NCBI GenBank assembly: GCA_913061185.1
Contig: CAJXTI010000001.1
Coordinates: 160,701 to 224,700 of the forward strand
DNA length: 64,000 bases
Direction: 5' to 3'
From: an uncultured Oceanobacter sp.
GTDB taxonomy: Bacteria; Pseudomonadota; Gammaproteobacteria; Pseudomonadales; Oceanobacteraceae
The position numbers and the translations under genes were made by a program. Positions 19,150 to 26,943 of this stretch are shown piece after piece. The notes below the pieces were generated by a model. That model saw only the letters and a list, made by a program, of their open reading frames with translations. It was not told the origin of the DNA and did not search any database. Positions within the stretch are counted from its first letter, which is position 1. Every line of letters begins with the position of its first letter.

Positions 19150-19218
19150 GGCTTTCGTCGACACTGACGCCACAAGGCGTCAGAATTCCCCCTGTTATTC
19201 TTGCCGACAAGTCCTGTT

Positions 19219-19851
19219 ATGACCCCAGTTTACTCCGTCCCCGTAACGCCAGAGCCTCATATCCGCGAGCTGGAAATCAAGCGTAGCCAGTTTATAACCT
19301 TTGTGGGGCAGGCCAGCGACCGGGCAGCGGCAGAGGCCTTTATTCGTTCAATTCGGGAGTTGCATCCCCAGGCACGCCATGTGTGCTGGGCCTACATTGC
19401 CGGAGCACCGGATACCACAGTGATGTCTATGAGTGACGACGGCGAACCGGGCGGCACCGCCGGACGGCCAATGCTCAAGGTGCTGCAACACAGTGGCCTG
19501 GGAGAAATTGTAGTGGCCGTGGTGCGTTATTTTGGTGGTATCAAACTCGGTACCGGTGGACTACAGCGGGCGTACTCTGATGCCGTTATCCTCGGGCTGG
19601 CGGAATTGCCAACTGAACAGCGTATCCCGCAAACCCGGTTAACGCTGGAATACGACTACCCGATGGAAGCCGTTGTCCGGCATTTGCTGGATCAATACCC
19701 CACCACCATAGAACACTGCGATTTTCAGGCACGGGTCTGTATGAAGCTGCTGGTGGCCGATAGTGACCGAGAAAATTTTATCCTGGCTCTGACCAACCAG
19801 AGTGGCGGTGCTGTCAGGGTGGTCAAGCCAATCCAGCATGATCACTCGTAG
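19219..19851 (+). CDS. yigZ: YigZ/IMPACT-family protein
   Basis: This is a 210-residue member of the IMPACT/YigZ family, whose exact role is unsettled. The N-terminal domain holds the signature ELEIKRSQFITFVGQA and MSDDGEPGGTAGRPML, followed by VVAVVRYFGGIKLGTGGLQRAY. The C-terminal ferredoxin-like domain resembles that of EF-G-like proteins. The ATG at 19219 is used; an in-frame TTG lies at 19201, and neither has a strong ribosome site. It stands alone after the porin. Confidence 0.9.
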   Translation: MTPVYSVPVTPEPHIRELEIKRSQFITFVGQASDRAAAEAFIRSIRELHPQARHVCWAYIAGAPDTTVMSMSDDGEPGGTAGRPMLKVLQHSGLGEIVVAVVRYFGGIKLGTGGLQRAYSDAVILGLAELPTEQRIPQTRLTLEYDYPMEAVVRHLLDQYPTTIEHCDFQARVCMKLLVADSDRENFILALTNQSGGAVRVVKPIQHDHS

Positions 19852-20165
19852 AGGCTGGTGTTCAACCTCTCAATCATAAAACGTCTTGTCCAGCGTAAGA
19901 CCTGTTTATCGGGACGACCCTCTGTCGTCATCTGCAGACCCTTGTATCTACATTGTCCAGTATTGGCATTTTAATCGGATGTTATGACTGAGACAGATCA
20001 ATTGCGGCGGTTAATTTTAGGCGTCGTTTTTCTACCCGTGTGCTGTCCCGGTGCACGCTTCTGTGGTGATGCTAGGTACGGCTGGTACTGGTTGCACCAG
20101 TCTGATTCCTGCTTTTCCAAAATCGGTCACTGATCTTTTTATCAACGCTTTGGGTTACACCTGCA

Positions 20166-20182
20166 AGCACATTTTCAGCGCA
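20166..20182. promoter_or_regulatory. Possible NtrC-binding site (upstream)
   Basis: The sequence AGCAC-N7-GCGCA differs from the NtrC consensus TGCAC-N7-GTGCA at one base in each half. It lies about 93 bp before the -24 element of the amtB promoter, a usual enhancer distance. Taken alone it is weak. Confidence 0.35.
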
Positions 20183-20248
20183 TTTAATCGTGACTGAAAC
20201 CCTTGTTATGGAATGCAAGCACCACCGTCCACTTTGACATATGACAGA

Positions 20249-20265
20249 TGCACCCTGTCGGTGCG
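20249..20265. promoter_or_regulatory. NtrC-type binding site near the amtB promoter
   Basis: TGCACC-N5-GGTGCG matches the NtrC consensus TGCACY-N5-RGTGCA closely, with one outer mismatch. It lies only 9 bp upstream of the -24 box, closer than a normal enhancer, so it may act as a modulating site. The rest of the 560-bp gap before amtB shows no gene. Confidence 0.55.
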
Positions 20266-20274
20266 CTAGCGAGA

Positions 20275-20290
20275 TGGCATATGGATTGCC
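20275..20290 (+). promoter_or_regulatory. Sigma-54 promoter of amtB
   Basis: TGGCA and TTGCC are spaced so that GG and GC are separated by exactly 10 bp, as required for RpoN promoters. The predicted leader to the amtB start is about 110 nt. This agrees with nitrogen control of ammonium transporters in proteobacteria. Confidence 0.65.
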
Positions 20291-20411
20291 CGTTAATCCG
20301 GTGATCTGTCACACCGCACTTTGTGGGGTTGGCCATGGCTGTGTCTGGGGGGAGATAGCCATGGCTGTCACAAGGTTGCTTTTTATCGCTATATAACAAC
20401 GAGGATAATAT

Positions 20412-21704
20412 ATGCGCAGATTGGCCGTAGTATTCATCGGCTGCCTGATCGGGTTGCCAGCCCAGGCGGAGGAATCCGTCGTTTCCACTCTGGCGGCCGA
20501 TACCATTTGGGTCGTGACTGCCGCTGCATTGGTGTTTTTTATGCAAGCAGGCTTTGCCTTACTGGAAGCTGGCATGTCACGGGCAAAAAACTCCGTCAAT
20601 GTGATGATGAAAAACTACATGGACGTGTGCTTGGGAACCCTGATGTTCTGGCTGGTCGGGTATGGGCTGATGTTTGGTAATAACGTCACCGGGTACTTTG
20701 GTACCAGTCACTTCATGATGTCGGGTGCCGAACCCTGGGATTACACCGTCTTGCTATTCCAGACCATGTTTGCCGCAACCGCAGTCACGATTTGTAGCGG
20801 CTCAATGGCTGAACGTACCCGCTACGATGCCTATCTGGTGGCGTCGGCTGTAATTGCGGCTTTTATCTATCCGGTGTTTGGCAGTTGGGTTTGGGGTGGC
20901 CTGTACGGTGGCTCTGGCTGGCTGGCTAATATGGGCTTTATTGATTTTGCCGGTTCGACCGTGGTGCACTCGGTCGGAGCCTGGTGTGCTCTGGCGGGCA
21001 TTATGGTGTTAGGACCTCGTACTGGTCGTTTCTCCCGTGAAACTGGCGAAGCCCGCAATATTCCAGGGCATAACCTGTCGTTGGTCGCTCTGGGTGGTTT
21101 TATTCTCTGGCTCGGCTGGTTTGGCTTCAATGGCGGTAGCACCTTGGCTGCGACGGCGGATATCGGTTTGATCGCGTTGAATACCCAACTTGCAGCCGGT
21201 GCCGGTGCGCTCGGTGCCTTGCTGTTCAGCCGCGTATTCCGAGTCCCTATCCTGCTGACAGCAACCGTCAATGGCAGTATTGCCGGGCTGGTTGGCATTA
21301 CCGCAGGATGCGCCAGCATGGAGCCTCAATGGGCCATTCTGACAGGACTGATTGCCGGTATGATCGCCGTCGCCGGGTCATTGATGATGGAACGGATGAA
21401 ACTGGATGACGTCGTGGGTGCGGTACCAGTGCATGGCTTTGCTGGCGTCTGGGGTACGCTGGCCGCCGGTATGTTTGTGACAGGGGATCTGTTTAACACT
21501 CATCAGGTGATGGTGCAGTTGATTGGCATTGTGGCTGCGTTCGTATGGGCTTTCCCGCTGTCACTGCTGACGTTTGGGCTGATTCGGATGACGATAGGTT
21601 TACGGGTTACCACCGCTGAAGAGCAGCAGGGCCTTGATGTGTCTGAACACTATGAAGTGGCCTATCCCGAGTTCCACAAAGACATGACGTACTTTCGTCA
21701 GTAA
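20412..21704 (+). CDS. amtB: Ammonium transporter
   Basis: This inner-membrane ammonium channel of the Amt/MEP/Rh family is 430 residues. A cleavable signal (MRRLAVVFIGCLIGLPAQA) is followed by eleven predicted helices. Conserved segments include FFMQAGFALLEAGMSRAKNSVNVMMKN, the pore segment STVVHSVGAW with the first twin His, and GAVPVHGFAGVWGTLAAG with the second. There is no glnK next to it, which is unusual since glnK-amtB is the common order. A sigma-54 promoter and NtrC-like sites lie upstream. An unknown gene follows after 15 bp. Confidence 0.95.
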   Translation: MRRLAVVFIGCLIGLPAQAEESVVSTLAADTIWVVTAAALVFFMQAGFALLEAGMSRAKNSVNVMMKNYMDVCLGTLMFWLVGYGLMFGNNVTGYFGTSHFMMSGAEPWDYTVLLFQTMFAATAVTICSGSMAERTRYDAYLVASAVIAAFIYPVFGSWVWGGLYGGSGWLANMGFIDFAGSTVVHSVGAWCALAGIMVLGPRTGRFSRETGEARNIPGHNLSLVALGGFILWLGWFGFNGGSTLAATADIGLIALNTQLAAGAGALGALLFSRVFRVPILLTATVNGSIAGLVGITAGCASMEPQWAILTGLIAGMIAVAGSLMMERMKLDDVVGAVPVHGFAGVWGTLAAGMFVTGDLFNTHQVMVQLIGIVAAFVWAFPLSLLTFGLIRMTIGLRVTTAEEQQGLDVSEHYEVAYPEFHKDMTYFRQ

Positions 21705-21719
21705 GTATGGAGCGTGCGG

Positions 21720-22379
21720 ATGAATATCAATACCAAACGCCGTGCGGTGTATACCGTACTGAGTGAAGTACTGGATGGCGACGAGCTCTGGGACGTGATG
21801 TGGCGCTGGGAAGAAGGCTATGCCCAGAAATCCCAGTATGAGTTGAACGGCTTCTTTAACGACTGTCGGGATTTGCATGCCATCGCCTCCAATCGATCAC
21901 AGCTTTATCGTGATCTGATTGGCTTGCTGATGAGAGGGACATCTGGCCTGAAGGCTGACCCGATCTCGCAAATGGAAGCCTATCGGCAACGTAATGGCAT
22001 ACTGGACAACCCGGTTACGCTCAATACGCACGAATGGATGCCCTGTTTCAGCGCTGTGGTACAAGAATTAATGCTCCAGGTACCAGCCGCGCAAGTTCAG
22101 CAGGTACGGATGCAGGCTGAAGAACAGGCGCAACAACGTGGGGTGACGCCGGATCTGGTGTATGCGTTTTCCATGCTGGCCTTAGGCAAGTCGTCCACTA
22201 ATTTGCTGTCGCCCGATTTTGGTGAATTAAAAACACTGTTGAATCTGGTTTATGTCGCCATGTGTGAGCAGCTCGGGCCAGTGGCCACCGATCGCATCCT
22301 GTCACAAGCGATTGAACGTGCCAGAAAAAAGTTCAAAGGAGTGGACGCCCGTCTGCTATTGCAGCATCGCACACGTTGA
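21720..22379 (+). CDS. Conserved-looking protein of unknown function
   Basis: This 219-residue soluble, mostly helical protein begins MNINTKRRAVYTVLSEVLDGDELW and ends in a basic tail (RARKKFKGVDARLLLQHRTR). I do not recognise a domain. A GGAG ribosome site lies 7 bp before the ATG at 21720. Only 15 bp separate it from amtB, so it is probably cotranscribed and may relate to nitrogen status. No HTH, signal peptide or membrane segment is evident. Confidence 0.7.
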   Translation: MNINTKRRAVYTVLSEVLDGDELWDVMWRWEEGYAQKSQYELNGFFNDCRDLHAIASNRSQLYRDLIGLLMRGTSGLKADPISQMEAYRQRNGILDNPVTLNTHEWMPCFSAVVQELMLQVPAAQVQQVRMQAEEQAQQRGVTPDLVYAFSMLALGKSSTNLLSPDFGELKTLLNLVYVAMCEQLGPVATDRILSQAIERARKKFKGVDARLLLQHRTR

Positions 22380-22519
22380 GCAAACAGGTTATACGGCAGA
22401 CTGAAAGAATGCTGTTATCACCGTAGCGGTGTGCGGACTGGGCCGTTGACCCAATGGCTCAGTTTCCGCGCACATCTTGCAGAATTGTATACAGACAAGG
22501 CAGTAGCCCAGCAGCAGAA

Positions 22520-22735
22520 AAGTGGCGATCAGCAACCTGAAAGTCACATTAATGACCAGCGGGATCAGAGCGCGAAAAAGTCCAGCCTTGCCTTGCCGCC
22601 AAAATAATAACTCACCATCGCGACTGTGCAGAGATATCCCGAATCGTCAGCGAGTGATAAGAGCGATCCTCAAGAAAGACGCGGGCCGCGCCAACCGGTT
22701 TTTTGCCGCTTCTCAATATCACGGTCACGGGACAT
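22520..22735 (-). pseudogene. Remnant of a TetR-family regulator
   Basis: On the minus strand three overlapping frames together read as the DNA-binding domain of a TetR protein: AARVFLEDRSYHSLTIRDISAQS, then VSYYFGGKARLDFF, then FRALIPLVINVTF. At least two frameshifts and a stop separate the pieces, and no intact start or C-terminal domain is present. The rest of the 433-bp gap (22380-22812) holds no intact gene. The reading is by eye and only moderately secure. Confidence 0.5.
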
Positions 22736-22766
22736 CCGCGTTGGGGCATGCATAAAACGGCATCTC

Positions 22767-22798
22767 AAAATCCACTGGCTTAGGTTGACACACAGGGC
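22767..22798 (+). repeat. Left inverted repeat flanking the toxin-antitoxin pair
   Basis: This 32-bp sequence is repeated in inverted orientation at 23525-23562, identical apart from a 6-bp insertion and one substitution in the right copy. The two copies bracket the toxin-antitoxin genes. The right copy continues into what looks like the end of a transposase gene. Confidence 0.8.
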
Positions 22799-22812
22799 CC
22801 TCGGCTAGCCGA

Positions 22813-23127
22813 TTAGCTGCTGCCATACTCATCACTCAGTAAGTACTTCCTCAATTGCATCTCATCTCTCATGAGATGAAGGGTAAGCACATTATTTCCA
22901 TCACACCTATAGAAAACTCGGCATGGGTTGCATACAACTTCTCGGTAAATAGAGTCAGGAAGTTCTGGCGGCTCTCTCCCTGAGTTCGGAAACTGCTCCA
23001 AGCGGTCTACTTTTTTGAAGACTCTAGCTACAAGTTCTCTTGCTGCATCCGGCTTATCTACAGCAATATATTCGGCAATGTCATCCAACTGATCAAGAGC
23101 TGGTTCCGTCCAGACTATTTTAGCCAT
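22813..23127 (-). CDS. RelE/ParE-family toxin
   Basis: This 104-residue toxin of the RelE/ParE superfamily starts AKIVWTEPALDQLDDIAEYIA, the usual ParE opening, and continues with DAARELVARVFKKVDRLEQFPNSGRE. It has CRVFYRCDGNNVLTLHLMRDE near the C-terminus. Relatives either poison gyrase (ParE) or cleave mRNA on the ribosome (RelE); this sequence looks closer to ParE. It is the second gene of the pair, its start overlapping the antitoxin's last 13 bases. Confidence 0.88.
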   Translation of the reverse strand: MAKIVWTEPALDQLDDIAEYIAVDKPDAARELVARVFKKVDRLEQFPNSGREPPELPDSIYREVVCNPCRVFYRCDGNNVLTLHLMRDEMQLRKYLLSDEYGSS

Positions 23128-23372
23128 TTACCCATTCGCTCCTTAGCTTGGGTATGAGTCAACGTCTTTTTATCAAGTACCGCCCTTTCTCCTTTTGAAA
23201 GAGCTTCCAGCAGAGTCAACCGACGTTGCATAAACTCGTAGTCTTGAACATCCACAAGATAGGCTGATGGTTCGCCATGTTCGGTAATTAAAACGGCCTC
23301 TTTAGACGTATGTAGATCTGCAAGGATTTTAGTAGCTTGCCTCTTTAGGGTGGTCACCAATTCAACCTTCAT
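23115..23372 (-). CDS. Phd/YefM-family antitoxin
   Basis: This 85-residue antitoxin has the Phd/YefM fold: LVTTLKRQATKILADLHTSKEAVLITEHGEPSAYLVDVQDYEFM is the DNA-binding and dimer domain (residues about 4-45), and the C-terminal part should wrap the toxin. The ATG at 23372 has GAGGGC 6 bp upstream; longer in-frame extensions would run through the operator and are unlikely to be translated. An 18-bp perfect palindrome lies 23 bp upstream. Confidence 0.88.
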   Translation of the reverse strand: MKVELVTTLKRQATKILADLHTSKEAVLITEHGEPSAYLVDVQDYEFMQRRLTLLEALSKGERAVLDKKTLTHTQAKERMGKWLK

Positions 23373-23394
23373 TCTTCTGCCCTCAAAAATCAAA

Positions 23395-23412
23395 GTGCTA
23401 CTATAGTAGCAC
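23395..23412. promoter_or_regulatory. Perfect 18-bp palindrome, likely toxin-antitoxin operator
   Basis: GTGCTACTATAGTAGCAC is a perfect palindrome immediately before the antitoxin gene and contains a possible -10 (TATAGT) on the minus strand. Autorepression through such a site is the rule for Phd/YefM-type modules. Confidence 0.75.
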
Positions 23413-23469
23413 CCAGATTTTTGACTTGCCATCTGAACTAGACGTAGGTAACCGCTTCATTAACCCCAT

Positions 23470-23562
23470 CTACTCTTGCGTCTGATTCCAGGGCAATAAT
23501 GCCTCTATCGCTTCCAGACTGTCTGCCCTGTATGTCAACCTAAGCCTGAGCCAGTGGATTTT
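23470..23562 (-). mobile_element. Remnant of an insertion-sequence transposase C-terminus and right inverted repeat
   Basis: The minus strand reads KIHWLRLRLTYRADSLEAIEALLPWNQ and then TQE-stop. The EALLPWN ending recalls IS66-type transposases. The first half (23525-23562) is the inverted copy of the sequence at 22767-22798. Only this short end is present. Family assignment is tentative. Confidence 0.45.
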
Positions 23563-23625
23563 GTACCTCTCGGGGTTGGTCAGTTATCCGCACTGTCGTG
23601 GGCCAGACCGTCTGCTTGTAGCCGA

Positions 23626-24828
23626 TTATGGGCCGTTTTTTTTGATCAGGGTTTCATTCATCCGGGACGCCATCACATACAGCCCGATCAGCCCGGTGGC
23701 GGCAATCAGTTGTGAGCAAAGTAATAGACTACCGGCTGTTAGAAGAGCACTGATTGCCAGTGGTGCCGCCGCCTGGCCAGAATCGGAAACCAGTTTCCAG
23801 ACCCCCATAAAGCGGGCGCGTCCGGTGGCTGGTGCAAAGTCGGAACCCAATACCATCACCAGGCCAGCACTGACGCCATTGGCAAAGCCGATGAGCAGGG
23901 CGCTGAGTAGCAGTCCCAGGTAGCTGTCTGCCCAGCCGAGGGCGGCGAGTCCGCATGCAAACAGCAACAGGCTGGGTGCGGCGGCGGCCTTGCGTCCCCA
24001 GCGATCCATAATAATGCCCGCCGGAATAAACATCAGGCTGTCCATCAGGGCGGCAGCGGCGACCACCAGGCCGATCTCGGCGACTGAAAGCCCGATGGCA
24101 TTACCCGCCAGTGGCAATAATACCACTCGGCCAGCACGCATGAATTGCAGCGAAATCATCGCCAATCCGGCACTGAGAAACGCCTGACGGTGATCTGTCA
24201 GCACCTGAACAATGGCAATAAAGCTGTGGGGTGTGCGATCGGCTTCTGGTTCACCACGGTCGGCCGACAAAAATACAATCAGTAACGACAGCAGGCATAA
24301 CAGTACCAACACCACAAAGGTTGCCTGGTAGCCAAACTTGACCGCCGCAAGGCCGCCCAGTGCCGGGCCTAACAGGGAGCCAACGCGCATGGCTCCGGCC
24401 ATCAGTGAGATGGCCCGGCCCCGTTGGTGAACCGGGGTGCGGGTGGTGACGTACGATTGTCTGCCGATCAGTGAAAATGACATGCCCATCCCGGCGATCA
24501 CGCCGCCCAGTCCCAGCAATAATGGCACATCGGTCAGCGTCATCAGGCCGTAGCCGACAACGTAGGCGGCAGCGCCGAGCATCAGGCAAATCTTGTCGCC
24601 CCAGCGTCCAGCGACGATACCGGCGGGAATATCCCCTGCCAGCTGGCCAATCCCTCGGGTTGCCAGCATCAGGGCGGCGACGGAGGGGCTGTACCCGAGT
24701 TCGAGTACGTACAGCGGCAGCAGTACCAGGATGGCGGTTTGAGCGGTGGCGGTTAATAACCCTGGTAAGTAAACAGGCCAGACAAGGCTGGTGAGTAATA
24801 GTCGTAATGATGGAGACGATGTGGACAC
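23626..24828 (-). CDS. MFS transporter
   Basis: This is a 400-residue major facilitator with twelve predicted helices in two halves. The cytoplasmic loop motifs AGIVAGRWGDKICLMLGA (loop 2-3) and AGIIMDRWGRKAAAAPSL (loop 8-9) are clear. GGVIAGMGMSFSLIGRQSY and TTRTPVHQRGRAISLMAGAMRVGSLLGP resemble drug:proton antiporters. The substrate cannot be deduced. It lies between toxin-antitoxin and MITE-like elements, but base use looks like that of neighbouring genes. Confidence 0.88.
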   Translation of the reverse strand: MSTSSPSLRLLLTSLVWPVYLPGLLTATAQTAILVLLPLYVLELGYSPSVAALMLATRGIGQLAGDIPAGIVAGRWGDKICLMLGAAAYVVGYGLMTLTDVPLLLGLGGVIAGMGMSFSLIGRQSYVTTRTPVHQRGRAISLMAGAMRVGSLLGPALGGLAAVKFGYQATFVVLVLLCLLSLLIVFLSADRGEPEADRTPHSFIAIVQVLTDHRQAFLSAGLAMISLQFMRAGRVVLLPLAGNAIGLSVAEIGLVVAAAALMDSLMFIPAGIIMDRWGRKAAAAPSLLLFACGLAALGWADSYLGLLLSALLIGFANGVSAGLVMVLGSDFAPATGRARFMGVWKLVSDSGQAAAPLAISALLTAGSLLLCSQLIAATGLIGLYVMASRMNETLIKKNGP

Positions 24829-24877
24829 GGAGGGATCTCGTTGCAGGTCGACTGAGAGTCTAACGGTGCATTACTCA

Positions 24878-25144
24878 AGGGGACATCTATTTAATCCTGC
24901 ACGACTCTGCGCGAGTGTTGCCGGTGATCAGGGCAAGGCGGCGAATGCCGCGAAATGACGAGTCCTTTTCAAGTTCGCCAACACCGCTCTGGACGGCGGC
25001 AACCCGCGCCCTCCGGGGGCTGCCGGATGATCTCGACTCTGTGTCGCCGACGTTTGACGTGACCCGTCAGGCCTGCAAGTCGGCTTCGTGATTCGACACC
25101 ATCCGGTAGCCCAGAGTGAGTACCGGATTAAATAGATGTCCCCT
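24878..25144. mobile_element. 267-bp MITE-like element with perfect 20-bp terminal inverted repeats
   Basis: AGGGGACATCTATTTAATCC at 24878-24897 is repeated exactly in inverted orientation at 25125-25144, with partial matching just inside. The interior has no coding capacity and is rich in short GC palindromes. No target duplication is seen (flanks CTCAA and GTAGC differ), which would fit an element moved by an IS200/REP-associated type transposase or an old insertion. It fills most of the 427-bp gap between the MFS gene and the FimL-like gene. Confidence 0.8.
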
Positions 25145-25255
25145 GTAGCACAGTTGTGGGTATAAAGACCCTGTGCATGGCTCTGTCCTGCAAACGGGCT
25201 GCTATTTCACTTCAATGTCGCAAAACTTTCGCGATTAATATATGAAGTGGATAGA

Positions 25256-26938
25256 ATGGCGGTAACAAATGTTCACAGAATACGACAAACACTCATGGCA
25301 GAACTAATGATCGGAAGCGAAGAGTCAACGTTTGCAGTGTCGTTGAACCTGGTAAAAGCCGAGGTAGCCAACGCACTGGATCAGGCAGCAGCACAGCTGG
25401 ATGTGTATTCAGAAACCGGTAGTCCAGATCAGTTGCGCGCATTTTTTGCCGAGGTTCAGCAGGTGCGCGGCACCTTTAAAATGCTGGATTTTCGTGCTGG
25501 TGAGCGTATGTGTGAAGAGTTTGCAGAAACCGGTCGGTCAGCTCGTGGAGAGCGGCTGTCGGATCAGACCTTGACGATATTTACCCAGGCAATCGTATTC
25601 CTGAAACGATTTGTCGATTTATTGGGGGCGGGTTATCCGCTGTCACCCAGTTTGCTGGTGCCATCAATTAACCAGATTCGGCGGGAGCGTAACGATGCGC
25701 CTCTGCCGGAAGCCTACTTCTTCCTGGTGAATTTACGGCCGCGCGTGGTCATGCCGAAGCTGGAATCCGGCATGATGCGTTTCCCGTATCGTCGTGCTCG
25801 TCAGATGTACCAGCTCGGGTTGCTCGGCCTGATGCGTGGTCAGGGGCGACGTGGCCCGGTGCTGGTTATGTCACGCGCCATCAGTCGCTTTGAAAAAGCA
25901 AGCCGGGGCGGCGCTTCCTGGTTGTTTTGGCATACCGTTATGGGCGCGCTGGATGCCTTGTCTCAGCAATCATTTGAGATGACGCCAGCGCGTCTGATTC
26001 TGCTGGGGCAGCTTGATAAACAGGTGCGCCACGTTCAAGACACCGAAGGCAAGGCGTTTGCCGAAAAGCAGCCAGATTGGCTGCTAAAAGAATTTATTCA
26101 TATCGTTTCTCTGGCCCAGCCAGATTCTGATTTGATTCGCGTCATTCAGGAAGAATTTCAGCTTGGCCGTGGCGTCAAGGAATCCCAGTTGGTGGAGTTC
26201 CGCAGTCAATTGCGTGGCCCGGACAGTGCTGCGATGGAATCCCTGGCGACGGCACTTCAGGAAGAGCTACAGATCATTAAGGATCAGATTGATCTGGTGG
26301 AACGAATTGATATTACGGAAGAAGATTTTGATGACCTGTTGTCATCATTGTCACGGATTGGCGACACACTGATGATCACCAATCAGACACCGCCTGCCAG
26401 CCGCACCCTGGCTCTGGTAGAACAGTTGCGGGCAGCCGGTTCCAGTGGGCTGAAAGATAACGCAGCCAGTGTGGCAGACAGTATTATCCGGCTGGAACAG
26501 GATTTACGTGCCATATCGCACAGTGGCCTGGATACCAAGGCGCTGGTTGACCCGATCAGCTTGAGAGAGGCCCGTATTGCAGTAGTGTCAGAATCCATGA
26601 CGGCGCTGGCGATGATCAAACGGGCGATAGGCAGTTATCTGGAGTCGGATGGTGATCACCTCCACGTTAAAAATGTGGGTAAAAGCCTGCTCGACGTGGC
26701 CGGGGCCTTGTTGTTTCTGGATAAGCGGCCAGCACATGATGTCCTGTTGGCACTTAATACGTTTATTACGCAACAGGTACTGACTGCTCGGGAACCGATT
26801 GCAGAACATAAAATGGAAGCATTTGCCGATGCGATAACGGCAATTGAATATTTCCTCGATACTCTTAATGGTCAGTCTGCGGGTGCTGATGAGGCGATTC
26901 GACTGGCGCAAGAGAGTCTTGTGCATCTGCAGAGCTGA
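25256..26938 (+). CDS. fimL: FimL-like protein with degenerate Hpt domain
   Basis: This 560-residue cytoplasmic protein resembles Pseudomonas FimL, a regulator of type IV pilus, twitching and cAMP that looks like the N-terminal part of the chemotaxis kinase ChpA. The first histidine-phosphotransfer-like domain has VQQVRGTFKMLDFRAGERM, where the phospho-accepting His is replaced by Gln. The middle has LPEAYFFLVNLRPRVVMPKL as in FimL/ChpA. No kinase or CheW domain is present. The start is uncertain: GTG at 25247, ATG at 25256, or ATG at 25295. The next gene follows after 5 bp. Confidence 0.72.
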   Translation: MAVTNVHRIRQTLMAELMIGSEESTFAVSLNLVKAEVANALDQAAAQLDVYSETGSPDQLRAFFAEVQQVRGTFKMLDFRAGERMCEEFAETGRSARGERLSDQTLTIFTQAIVFLKRFVDLLGAGYPLSPSLLVPSINQIRRERNDAPLPEAYFFLVNLRPRVVMPKLESGMMRFPYRRARQMYQLGLLGLMRGQGRRGPVLVMSRAISRFEKASRGGASWLFWHTVMGALDALSQQSFEMTPARLILLGQLDKQVRHVQDTEGKAFAEKQPDWLLKEFIHIVSLAQPDSDLIRVIQEEFQLGRGVKESQLVEFRSQLRGPDSAAMESLATALQEELQIIKDQIDLVERIDITEEDFDDLLSSLSRIGDTLMITNQTPPASRTLALVEQLRAAGSSGLKDNAASVADSIIRLEQDLRAISHSGLDTKALVDPISLREARIAVVSESMTALAMIKRAIGSYLESDGDHLHVKNVGKSLLDVAGALLFLDKRPAHDVLLALNTFITQQVLTAREPIAEHKMEAFADAITAIEYFLDTLNGQSAGADEAIRLAQESLVHLQS

Positions 26939-26943
26939 TTAAT

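Noticed and set aside
20338..20393. Second sigma-54-like match near TGGCTGTCACAAGGTTGC before amtB
   Set aside because: The GG-to-GC distance is 13, not 10, so it cannot be a functional -24/-12 pair.
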